Both the position numbers and the translations under genes were made by a program. From assembly GCA_021202245.1 (NCBI GenBank), contig JAJQDK010000055.1, forward strand, positions 1-17,223: a stretch of 17,223 nt of DNA. Reading direction: 5' to 3'. The notes beneath the pieces were generated by a model. That model was not told the origin of the DNA. It did no database searches and saw only the letters and a list, made by a program, of their open reading frames with translations. Positions 7,375-14,643 of this stretch are shown piece by piece (position 1 is the stretch's first letter; each line of letters begins with the position of its first letter). Source of the stretch: Clostridiales bacterium (GTDB lineage Bacteria; Bacillota; Clostridia; Oscillospirales; Acutalibacteraceae).

Positions 7375-8812
7375 ATGGTATTGGATTTATTGTGGTATTT
7401 TGTCATTTTTTCATTTTTAGGCTGGCTTGCAAGCGGAATAAGAATGATGTTTACCGATAAAAAATTTCATAATATGGGCTTTTTTGGCTTTGCCCTTTTG
7501 CCCGTCCTATGGATTTTGTGCCGTGGTGTGCTGCCTTGCCTTGAACCCCTTTGCCGATAACAAGCTGATTGTTTTTTTCGGTTCGGCTGTTCTTTTGTCT
7601 GTTTTGCTCTTTTTAATCGGATTTTTTACCGAAAAGGCTCTCGGATTCAAGCCCTGGGATTTTTCAAATAATCTGCTTAATATCGGCAGCTACATCACCT
7701 TGCCCTACGCCTTGCTTTTGGGCATTATTGGCGTTATGTTCATTGACCTCGCAGCACCTTTTCTCAATGTGTTTTTAAGCCTTATACCGGTTGCCTTGAG
7801 CGTAATTGTCGTGCTCTCTGTCTGCGCCCTGATTCTGATAGACTATATCCTTTCGATGATTACCACCGTTAAATTGCAGCATAGAATAAAAGAGCTTAAG
7901 AATGTATCCGATTTTTCCGATTCCTATCTTACCGCCGAAAAAATCACCGAGCTTGAAAGCAACTACAACAAGCTTTTTACCGAAAATATTATCCGCCGCA
8001 GGCTTGTATCGGCTTTTCCCGATTTAAAGCACACCGCTTACTTAAAGCAGCTATCCGATAAAATTGAGGAGATTAAGTCTGACAATATGAGGGAATACAC
8101 TCAGGCCTATGAAAATAAACAGGAGAAGCCGTTTGCCTTCGGCTTTTGCTTCACAAAGCTTTTTTATCTGTTTGTGTTCGGCTCTCTCATCGGCACAATT
8201 TTTGAAACCGTGTGGGCGCTTGTAATGGAGGGCGGTTTTGAGGTGCGTGTCGGAATGGTATACGGTCCGTTCATTCCCGTTTACGGCGGCGGAGCCTGTC
8301 TGCTCACTGCCGTTCTTTACAAGCTCTATAAGCTCAGCGATACCCTCATTTTTGTCATCAGCGCCGTTTTAGGCGGCAGCTTTGAGTATTTTTGCTCTTG
8401 GCTTCAGGAAGCTCTCTTCGGCACGGTGTCTTGGGATTACAGCGACGCAACCTTCAACATCAACGGCAGAACAAGTCTGCTGTACGTGCTTATCTGGGGC
8501 TTTCTCGGACTTGTCTGGGTGCGCTATTTATATCCATGGCTTTCAAAGCTGATTGAAAAAATCCCCAAAATGACCGGCTCCGTAATTACCACCTTCCTTG
8601 TCATTTTTATGATTTTCGATGCCTTTATGTCCGTCTGCGCCGTCTACAGGTGGTCGCAGCGTGATTCGGGCGTTGCCGCTTCAAATGTTTTTCAGGAGTA
8701 TCTCGATGAAACCTTTGACGATGAGCGAATGGGTATTCTCTTTCCGAATATGCAGAATGTTAATGAAAGCGCCTTGTCCTCAGGGGCAAATTCTTCCGAT
8801 ACCGATTCATAG
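7375..8812 (+). CDS. Tandem PF06541-type putative ABC-transporter permease protein, frameshifted near the N-terminus
   Basis: About 478 aa if the break is joined; function is not established for the family. The first frame runs from the ATG at 7375 (AAAAGGAT upstream) to a TAA at 7558-7560. The second, open up to the stop at 8810-8812, carries the rest. Homology says they join at a six-T run (7480-7485): with one T fewer the text reads MGFLALPFCPSYGF, matching the family's GFLxGPFCPIYGFG. Two copies of the domain are visible. Copy 1 has GWLASGIRMMF, FCPSYGF, and WDFSNNLLNIGSYITLPYAL; copy 2 has FETVWALV, YGPFIPVYGGG, and WDYSDATFNINGRTSLLYVL. They are separated by a charged cytoplasmic linker. 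Copy 1 lacks the glutamate seen in copy 2 (FETVW). The 442-codon frame from a TTG at 7484 could still give a nearly full protein, but it lacks the first membrane helix. It is unclear whether the shift is real or a sequencing error. No clear promoter is seen. Confidence 0.75.
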
Positions 8813-8822
8813 CGCCGCCGTC

Positions 8823-8860
8823 TGATCGAGCTGTATTTTCAGCTCGGTCATTTGTTTTTT
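8823..8860 (+). terminator. Rho-independent terminator after the permease gene
   Basis: TGATCGAGCTG (8823-8833) pairs with CAGCTCGGTCA (8840-8850), 11 bp with one G-T pair, around the loop TATTTT. It is followed by TTTGTTTTTT. It separates the permease gene from the purine operon. Confidence 0.85.
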
Positions 8861-8866
8861 CGGGTG

Positions 8867-8922
8867 CATAGCCTTTTTGCCTATCTTAAGCGAGCTTACA
8901 ACGGCTTTGCTGAGAGTTAAAT
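8867..8922 (+). repeat. Dispersed repeat, copy A (forward), upstream of the purine promoter
   Basis: This 56-nt stretch matches the reverse complement of 15975-16030 at 47 positions; the inner 44 nt (8879-8922) match at 39. The longest identical blocks are ATCTTAAGCGAGC and TACAACGGCTTTGC. In one forward frame it reads HSLFAYLKRAYNGFAES followed by TAA (8917-8919). Of the eight codons that differ from copy B, four change only at a synonymous third base. That frame is also the permease frame, continuing past the permease stop. It lies between the permease terminator and the purE promoter. No transposase or target-site duplication is seen. Confidence 0.75.
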
Positions 8923-8996
8923 CTATCCGTAGCCAGTTCAAATACGGCAAAACTGAATAATTATCCCGCCAAAATTAAAATAATTAGCACTATCTA

Positions 8997-9025
8997 TTGA
9001 AATTCAGTCGTTTTTTTTATATAAT
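8997..9025 (+). promoter_or_regulatory. Sigma-A promoter of the purine operon
   Basis: TTGAAA (8997-9002), a 17-nt spacer and TATAAT (9020-9025). Transcription should start near 9032, giving a leader of about 30 nt that holds only the AAGGAG ribosome-binding site. That is too short for a purine riboswitch, and no riboswitch core is seen upstream. ATTCAGT (9002-9008) in the spacer is the inverted partner of ACTGAAT (8952-8958), which could be a repressor site, though the half-sites are 43 nt apart. Confidence 0.78.
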
Positions 9026-9061
9026 AAATTAAGTTAAATATTTCAATTTAAGGAGCAGATT

Positions 9062-9559
9062 ATGAAAAAGGTTGCTGTAATAATGGGTTCGGACAGTGAT
9101 TTCCCTGTTGTTTCAAAGGCTGTCAAAAAATTAAAGGAGTTTGACATTCCGTATGAAGTGCACGTAATGAGCGCTCACAGAACTCCCGACGCCGCTGTTG
9201 AGTTTTCGGCAAACGCCAAGAAAAACGGTTTTGGTGTAATCATAGCTGCGGCAGGTATGGCGGCTCACCTTGCAGGTGTGCTTGCTGCCAAGACAACCCT
9301 GCCCGTTATCGGAATACCCTGCAAATCCGCTCAGCTTGACGGTATGGATGCGCTTTTAGCTACCGTTATGATGCCCACCGGCATTCCCGTTGCCACTGTT
9401 GCTGTGGACGGAGCTGCCAATGCGGCTGTTCTTGCTGCGGAAATGCTTGCTCTTTCCGATGATACCCTTGCCGAAAAGCTTGAAAAAATGAAAATTGATA
9501 TGGAAAAAGGCGTTGCCGAAAAGGATAAGGCAATGCAGGCTAAGGTGGAAGAACTTTGA
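9062..9559 (+). CDS. purE: 5-(carboxyamino)imidazole ribonucleotide mutase PurE
   Basis: 165 aa, full length. It makes CAIR in the sixth step of purine synthesis. Visible are the N-terminal MGSDSD (8-13) that binds the phosphate, SAHRTP (37-42) with the conserved catalytic His39, AAAGMAAHLAGV (62-73), GIPCKSAQLDGMDALL and MPTGIPVATVAVDG. The SAHRTP and AAHLAG motifs match the class I (N5-CAIR mutase) family rather than the class II animal/treponemal type. Class I normally works with PurK, which is not in this window. AAGGAG lies 6 nt before the ATG. It is the first gene of the operon and overlaps purF by 4 nt. Confidence 0.93.
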   Translation: MKKVAVIMGSDSDFPVVSKAVKKLKEFDIPYEVHVMSAHRTPDAAVEFSANAKKNGFGVIIAAAGMAAHLAGVLAAKTTLPVIGIPCKSAQLDGMDALLATVMMPTGIPVATVAVDGAANAAVLAAEMLALSDDTLAEKLEKMKIDMEKGVAEKDKAMQAKVEEL

Positions 9560-11025
9560 TTAAGAATTATGTCGATATAAATACTAAGCTTGATAAGGTC
9601 AATGACGAATGCGGTGTTTTCGGCTTTTACAAAAACGACGATGACCTCGATGCCGTTGCAATAACGCAGGATGCGCTTTTCGGGCTTCAGCACAGGGGAC
9701 AGGAGAGCGCCGGAATTACCGTTAATAAGGGCGGCGATTTTTATACTGTCAAAGAGCTGGGTATGGTGTCCGAGGTGTTTACACCCAAAGCTCTTCAAAA
9801 GCTGCCTAACGGAGATATTTCCGTCGGTCACGTAAGATATACCGCAAGCGAAAGCCTCGACCGTGCGTCCAATCAACCTCTTGTGCTTCGATACACCGAG
9901 GGGTCTATCGCCATTGCGAGCAACGGAGCAATCACAAACTTTGTTGAAATTCGCAAAGAGCTTGAACACGGAGGAGCTATCTTTCAGTCCAATTCCAATG
10001 CCGAGCTTATGGCTTATGTAATTGCTACTGAGAGATGCACGGCTCAAAACCTTGAGGATGCCGTGCTTGCTTCTATGGATAAGCTCAAGGGCGCCTATTC
10101 CACGGTAATCTGTGCGCCCAGCCGCCTTATCGGTTTTCGTGATATGCACGGATTCCGTCCGCTGTGTATCGGAAAAATCAAAAACAGCTATGTCCTTTCT
10201 TCCGAAAGCTGCGTAATAGACAGTGCCGGCGGAGAGTTTGTCCGTGATGTTGAACCCGGAGAGATGGTAGTAATAGACGATGAGGGCTTCCACAGCTACA
10301 AATCCAAGGTCAAAGCCGAAAAGCCGTCGTTTTGTTTGTTTGAATATGTCTACGTTGCCCGTCCTGACAGCGTTGTCAACGGCGTAAGCGTTCACAAGGC
10401 AAGATTTAACGCCGGCGAGCTTCTTTATCGGGAGTATCCTATTGATGCCGATATGGTGTGCGGTGTTCCCGATTCGGGTATAATTGCAGCCGAGGGCTAC
10501 GCAAGCGCCTCCGGTATTCCTTTCGGAATGGGCTTTGTCAAGAACAAATACCTCGGCAGAACTGTCGGAACCGGCAAGGATAAAAAGAAAAGACTTATGC
10601 AAACTCGCCTTACCGCCCTTAAATCCAACGTGAGCGGAAAGCGTGTGGTTATAATAGACGATTCAATCGTCAGAGGTGAAACCTCCCGGCATATTGTCAG
10701 ACTTATGCGAGAGGCAGGTGCCAAAGAGGTGCACATGCTTATCAGCTCGCCTCCGTTTGTTTGTCCCTGCTATTTCGGCATAGATATTCACGATAAGGAA
10801 AATCTAATCGCTAATAAAATGAGCGTTGATGAAATTTGCAGAGAAATCGGCGCCGATTCACTCGGCTATTTAAGCGTAGACAGTGTGCATAAAATAGCCA
10901 GCGGAGCAAACATCGGGCTTTGCGACGCCTGCTTTACCGGCAGCTACAACGCAGAAATACCCAAGGAAATGTTTGTAGATAAATATGCTCAAAAATTAAC
11001 AGATACCAAAAATAAATTAAAATAA
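9556..11025 (+). CDS. purF: Amidophosphoribosyltransferase PurF (Fe-S type, with propeptide)
   Basis: 489 aa. It commits PRPP to purine synthesis by transferring glutamine amide nitrogen. The start is a TTG inside the purE stop (TTGA overlap), supported by AAGGTGG 7 nt upstream; no ATG is suitable. An 18-residue leader precedes ECGVFGFY, so Cys19 is expected to become the N-terminal nucleophile after propeptide removal, as in Bacillus subtilis. The glutaminase domain (GLQHRGQESAG, GHVRYTA, SNGAITN) is followed by the phosphoribosyltransferase domain with PRPP loop VVIIDDSIVRGETS (364-377). Cysteines C260, C403, C456 and C459 fit the four ligands of the [4Fe-4S] cluster of the Bacillus-type enzyme; C405 is extra. 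Oddity: the PRPP loop has Glu375 where RGTTS is usual. Translation is coupled to purE. Confidence 0.93.
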   Translation: MIKNYVDINTKLDKVNDECGVFGFYKNDDDLDAVAITQDALFGLQHRGQESAGITVNKGGDFYTVKELGMVSEVFTPKALQKLPNGDISVGHVRYTASESLDRASNQPLVLRYTEGSIAIASNGAITNFVEIRKELEHGGAIFQSNSNAELMAYVIATERCTAQNLEDAVLASMDKLKGAYSTVICAPSRLIGFRDMHGFRPLCIGKIKNSYVLSSESCVIDSAGGEFVRDVEPGEMVVIDDEGFHSYKSKVKAEKPSFCLFEYVYVARPDSVVNGVSVHKARFNAGELLYREYPIDADMVCGVPDSGIIAAEGYASASGIPFGMGFVKNKYLGRTVGTGKDKKKRLMQTRLTALKSNVSGKRVVIIDDSIVRGETSRHIVRLMREAGAKEVHMLISSPPFVCPCYFGIDIHDKENLIANKMSVDEICREIGADSLGYLSVDSVHKIASGANIGLCDACFTGSYNAEIPKEMFVDKYAQKLTDTKNKLK

Positions 11026-11038
11026 CGGAGTGATTACA

Positions 11039-12073
11039 ATGAATAGCTTTTCAGACAGCTACAAGGAAGCGGGCGTTGACGTTACCGCAGGCTACAAATC
11101 GGTGGAGCTTATGAAGAAACACGTAGCACGCACTAAAATCGACGGCGTTGTTTCCGGAATAGGCGGCTTCGGCGGTTTGTTTGTCCCCGACTTCAAGAAT
11201 ATGGAGGAGCCGGTATTGGTCAGCGGAACCGACGGAGTCGGCACAAAGCTGAAGCTCGCTTTTCTGCTTGATAAGCACGACACAATCGGCATTGATGCAG
11301 TCGCAATGTGCGTCAATGATGTGGTTTGCTGCGGCGCAAAGCCGTTGTTCTTTCTCGATTATATCGCTATCGGCAAGAATGTGCCTGAAAAGGTTGCCGA
11401 AATTGTTTCCGGAATTGCAGAGGGCTGTGTGCAGTCGGGCTGCGCTCTCATTGGCGGAGAAACCGCAGAGCATCCCGGACTTATGCCTGTTGACGAATAC
11501 GATGTTGCAGGCTTCAGCGTAGGCATTGCTGATAAGCCAAAAATGATTGACGGCTCCAAGCTGAAGGACGGAGATGTCCTCATCGGACTTCGTTCTTCCG
11601 GCGTTCATTCAAACGGCTTCTCTCTTGTCAGAAAGATTTTTGACATTAGCGAGCAAACAATCAACAACACCTATCCCGAGCTTGACAAGCCTCTTGGCGA
11701 AACATTGCTCACTCCCACTAAAATATACGTAAAGCCTATCCTTGCCCTTATGAAAGAGGTGGAGGTTAAGGCTGTTTCTCATATTACCGGCGGCGGATTT
11801 TATGAGAATATTCCCCGTATGCTCAGCGACGGCCTCACAGCAAGGATTAACATGTCAGCCGTTCCCGTGCTTCCCATATTTAAGCTTATGCAGAGGGTAG
11901 GCAACATTCCCGAACATGATATGTTTAATACCTTCAATATGGGCGTAGGAATGATTGCCGCCGTTGCCGAGGAGGATGCCGACAAGGCTCTTGAGGTACT
12001 CAAGGCAAACGGCGAGGACGCAGTGATTCTCGGCGAAGTAATCAAAGGTAATGACGGAGTTGTAATTGAATAA
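11039..12073 (+). CDS. purM: Phosphoribosylformylglycinamidine cyclo-ligase (AIR synthetase) PurM
   Basis: 344 aa, full length. It closes the imidazole ring of AIR using ATP. Motifs visible: SGIGGFGGLF (39-48), VSGTDGVGTKLKLA (61-74), GIDAVAMCVNDVVCCGA (84-100), SGCALIGGETAEHPGLMP (133-150), YDVAGFSVG, LRSSGVHSNGFSLVRK, TPTKIYVKP and HITGGGFYENIPRM. These are the ATP- and substrate-binding blocks of the PurM/PurL superfamily. The ATG at 11039 is chosen over a GTG at 11030 because the CGGAG ribosome-binding site (11026-11030) overlaps that GTG. The start is 13 nt after purF, and the gene ends in TAATG overlapping purN by one base, so the two are translationally coupled. Confidence 0.95.
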   Translation: MNSFSDSYKEAGVDVTAGYKSVELMKKHVARTKIDGVVSGIGGFGGLFVPDFKNMEEPVLVSGTDGVGTKLKLAFLLDKHDTIGIDAVAMCVNDVVCCGAKPLFFLDYIAIGKNVPEKVAEIVSGIAEGCVQSGCALIGGETAEHPGLMPVDEYDVAGFSVGIADKPKMIDGSKLKDGDVLIGLRSSGVHSNGFSLVRKIFDISEQTINNTYPELDKPLGETLLTPTKIYVKPILALMKEVEVKAVSHITGGGFYENIPRMLSDGLTARINMSAVPVLPIFKLMQRVGNIPEHDMFNTFNMGVGMIAAVAEEDADKALEVLKANGEDAVILGEVIKGNDGVVIE

Positions 12074-12699
12074 TGAAAAATATAGTTGTACTCGTTTCGG
12101 GCGGCGGAACCAACCTACAGGCGCTTATTGATGCCCAAAGCAGGGGAGAGATTAAAAACGGAAAAATCACCTGCGTTGTTTCATCCAACCCGAATGCCTA
12201 CGCTCTTACACGTGCCGAAAGCAATAATATTCACACAGAGGTAATCAGACGTCGTGATTACGACAGCTTCGGCGATTACGACAATGCTCTCACACAGCTT
12301 TTGCTCGGTCAAAAAGCCGACCTTGTTGTTTTGGCGGGGTTTATGACTATTCTCGGGTCAACGGTTATAAAAGCCTTTGAAAACAGAATAATTAACATTC
12401 ATCCGTCGCTTATTCCGTCTTTTTGCGGAGAAGGCTTCTACGGGCTTCACGTTCACGAGCAAGCGCTTGCAAAGGGCGTCAAGGTGACAGGCGCAACCGC
12501 TCATTTTGTAAATGAGATTTGCGACGGCGGCCCCATTATAATCCAGAGGGCTGTTGAGGTTCAAAACAGAGACACCCCCGAAATTTTGCAGAAGCGTGTA
12601 ATGGAGCAGGCTGAATGGAAGATACTTCCCAAGGCTGTTTCTCTGTTTTGCGAAGATAAAATCATTGTAAAAGACAATAAAACCGAAATTCTTGAATAA
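12073..12699 (+). CDS. purN: Phosphoribosylglycinamide formyltransferase PurN
   Basis: 208 aa. It transfers the formyl group of 10-formyl-tetrahydrofolate to GAR to make FGAR. Visible are the Rossmann start VLVSGGGTNLQALI (7-19), VVSSNPNAYAL, LAGFMTILG, NIHPSLIPSF with Asn108 and His110, and CDGGPIIIQ with Asp151; these match the Asn-His-Asp catalytic triad of the family. Compared with the Escherichia coli enzyme there is a five-residue insertion after the IHPSLIPSF motif (SFCGEGFYGLH against SFPGLH). Such an insertion should lie beside the active site and is probably a lineage trait. It overlaps the purM stop by one base. Formyl-THF use links it to the AICAR transformylase further along the same operon. 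Confidence 0.94.
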   Translation: MKNIVVLVSGGGTNLQALIDAQSRGEIKNGKITCVVSSNPNAYALTRAESNNIHTEVIRRRDYDSFGDYDNALTQLLLGQKADLVVLAGFMTILGSTVIKAFENRIINIHPSLIPSFCGEGFYGLHVHEQALAKGVKVTGATAHFVNEICDGGPIIIQRAVEVQNRDTPEILQKRVMEQAEWKILPKAVSLFCEDKIIVKDNKTEILE

Positions 12700-12712
12700 C
12701 GGAGGTAAAATT

Positions 12713-13429
12713 ATGAAACCGGTTTCTCTCGAAAAAGAAATTGCATCAACAACCTATCCCGGACGGGGTATTGTAATCGGCAGGAGTGCCGACGGCAAAA
12801 AAGCCGTGATTGCGTACTTCATTATGGGCAGAAGCGAAAACAGCAGAAACAGAGTTTTTGTTGAAACCGCCGACGGCATTAAAACTCAGGCCTATGACGA
12901 GTCAAAGCTTGTTGACCCCTCACTTATAATCTATTCTCCCGTGCGTGTGCTGGGCAACAAAACCATTGTTACAAACGGCGACCAAACCGACACAATCTAC
13001 GATTTGATGAATCAACAGCAAACCTTTGAGCAGTCGCTGCGCACCCGTGAGTTCGAGCCCGACGGACCTAACTACACGCCGAGAATATCAGGCATTGTAA
13101 AATGCACCGACGGCAAAATGAATTATGCAATGTCAATCCTCAAAAGCTCCGACGGCTGCCCCGATTGCTGTGAGAGATATACCTTTTCCTACGATTCACC
13201 TCTTGTGGGCTTAGGCAGATTTATCCATACATATATGGGAGACGGAAATCCTCTTCCGAGCTTTGAGGGCGAGCCCACTCTTGTAGAGATAGGCAATGAC
13301 GATATAGACGCCTTTGCCGAAAAAATCTGGAATGCGCTTGATGATGATAACAAGGTTTCTCTCTTTGTGCGCTATATTGACATTGTTTCCGAAACGTCTG
13401 ACTCAAGAATTATCAATAAAAATAAATAA
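12713..13429 (+). CDS. purO: IMP cyclohydrolase, PurO type
   Basis: 238 aa. It is predicted to close FAICAR to IMP, the last step of the pathway. The sequence follows the archaeal PurO family (PF07826): YPGRGIVIGRSADGKKAVIA, then YFIMGRSENSRNR, YSPVRVLGNKTIVTNGDQTD and NYTPRISGIVKCTDGKMNYA. These align with archaeal motifs of the form GRxxVVG, RSxxxxNR, TNGxxTD and NTPRIAGV. It is longer than archaeal PurO (about 200 aa), with an extra C-terminal part. A CPDCC cluster (C149, C152, C153) is unexplained and may be structural. The ATG at 12713 is chosen because GGAGGT lies 6 nt upstream; an upstream in-frame TTG (12692) would lie inside purN. It is immediately followed by an AICAR transformylase lacking a cyclohydrolase domain, which strongly supports this role. 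Confidence 0.9.
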   Translation: MKPVSLEKEIASTTYPGRGIVIGRSADGKKAVIAYFIMGRSENSRNRVFVETADGIKTQAYDESKLVDPSLIIYSPVRVLGNKTIVTNGDQTDTIYDLMNQQQTFEQSLRTREFEPDGPNYTPRISGIVKCTDGKMNYAMSILKSSDGCPDCCERYTFSYDSPLVGLGRFIHTYMGDGNPLPSFEGEPTLVEIGNDDIDAFAEKIWNALDDDNKVSLFVRYIDIVSETSDSRIINKNK

Positions 13430-13450
13430 TAAACGAAAGGACTTAATCCA

Positions 13451-14629
13451 ATGAATGAACTTGCTCTGAAATACGGCTGCAACCCAAACCAAAAGCCGTC
13501 AAGAATTTTTATGCAGGATGGGGCGGATTTGCCTGTTGAGGTTTTGAACGGCAAGCCCGGCTATATTAACTTCCTCGACGCATTCAATTCCTGGCAGCTT
13601 GTCAGAGAGCTTAAAGCCGCAACAGGTCTTCCCGCTGCCGCTTCGTTTAAGCATGTCAGCCCTGCCGGCGCCGCAGTTGCAACCGAACTATCCGATACTC
13701 TCAAAAAAATCTATTTTGTAGACGACCTTGAGCTTTCTCCCATAGCTTCTGCTTACGCAATGGCAAGAGGCGCCGACAGAATGTCCTCATACGGCGATTG
13801 GGCGGAGCTTTCCGCCACCTGCGATGTTCAGACAGCCCTTTTGCTCAAAAGAGAGGTTTCCGACGGCATCATAGCTCCCGGCTACACTCCCGAAGCTTTA
13901 GAGATTCTCAAAACCAAGAAAAAGGGTAATTATAATATTGTAAAAATTGACCCGAATTATGTTCCCGCTCCCATTGAGCATAAGGACGTGTTCGGCATAA
14001 CCTTTGAGCAGGGCAGAAACGAGCTGAAAATTGACGAGGCTATGCTTATGCAGAACATAGTTACCGAGAACAAGACTCTTACCGATGATGCCAAGCGCGA
14101 CCTCCTCATAGCTCTTATCACCCTCAAATATACACAGTCAAATTCCGTTTGCTACGCTAAGGACGGACAGGCAATCGGCGTAGGCGCAGGACAGCAGTCA
14201 AGAATCCACTGCACTCGCCTTGCGGGCAACAAAGCCGACGTATGGTTTTTAAGACAGCATCCCAAGGTTATGAGCCTGCCCTTCGTTGATAATATCAGAC
14301 GTCCTGACAGAGATAACACAATTGACGTCTATATTTCCGATGATTACGAGGACGTGCTTGCAGACGGACAGTGGGAGCAGTTCTTTACTTCTAAGCCCGA
14401 ACCGCTTACAAAGGCTGAAAAGCAGGAGTGGCTTTCCAAATTCAGCGGTGTTTCGCTCGGCTCCGACGCCTTTTTCCCGTTCGGCGACAACATAGAAAGA
14501 GCAAAGCGTTCCGGCGTTGAGTTTGTTGCTCAGCCCGGCGGTTCCATTCGTGACGATAATGTTATTGATACCTGCAACAAGTACAATATGACAATGTGCT
14601 TTACCGGCATAAGACTTTTCCATCACTGA
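13451..14629 (+). CDS. purH: AICAR transformylase (PurH C-terminal domain only, monofunctional)
   Basis: 392 aa, against about 510-530 aa for bifunctional PurH. It formylates AICAR with 10-formyl-tetrahydrofolate to give FAICAR. It begins with LALKYGCNPNQKPS, which is where the transformylase half of PurH starts; the N-terminal MGS-like IMP cyclohydrolase domain is absent. Catalytic motif SFKHVSPAGAA carries Lys67 and His68. Further motifs are SNSVCYAKDGQAIGVGAGQQ near residues 230-250 and, at the C-terminus, GSDAFFPFGDNIERAKRSGV, QPGGSIRDD and FTGIRLFHH. AAAGGA lies about 9 nt before the ATG. The missing activity is provided by the PurO-type gene just upstream (21-nt gap). The open frame has no damage, so this is a real split architecture rather than a truncation. 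Confidence 0.93.
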   Translation: MNELALKYGCNPNQKPSRIFMQDGADLPVEVLNGKPGYINFLDAFNSWQLVRELKAATGLPAAASFKHVSPAGAAVATELSDTLKKIYFVDDLELSPIASAYAMARGADRMSSYGDWAELSATCDVQTALLLKREVSDGIIAPGYTPEALEILKTKKKGNYNIVKIDPNYVPAPIEHKDVFGITFEQGRNELKIDEAMLMQNIVTENKTLTDDAKRDLLIALITLKYTQSNSVCYAKDGQAIGVGAGQQSRIHCTRLAGNKADVWFLRQHPKVMSLPFVDNIRRPDRDNTIDVYISDDYEDVLADGQWEQFFTSKPEPLTKAEKQEWLSKFSGVSLGSDAFFPFGDNIERAKRSGVEFVAQPGGSIRDDNVIDTCNKYNMTMCFTGIRLFHH

Positions 14630-14643
14630 TAAGGGGTGCTTAT

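Noticed and set aside
8807..8974. 55-codon open frame on the minus strand from the purE upstream region to the permease stop
   Set aside because: It has no ATG, only TTG codons without a convincing ribosome-binding site. It runs through the terminator hairpin and its frame fits the repeat's substitution pattern less well than the plus-strand frame.
8861..9061. Purine (guanine/adenine) riboswitch before purE
   Set aside because: No three-way-junction core motif is visible, and the promoter sits only about 37 nt before the start codon.
9331..10602. 423-codon open frame on the minus strand across purE and purF
   Set aside because: It lies wholly antisense to two clear enzymes, has no recognisable domain or ribosome-binding site, and its openness follows from the codon bias of the sense genes.
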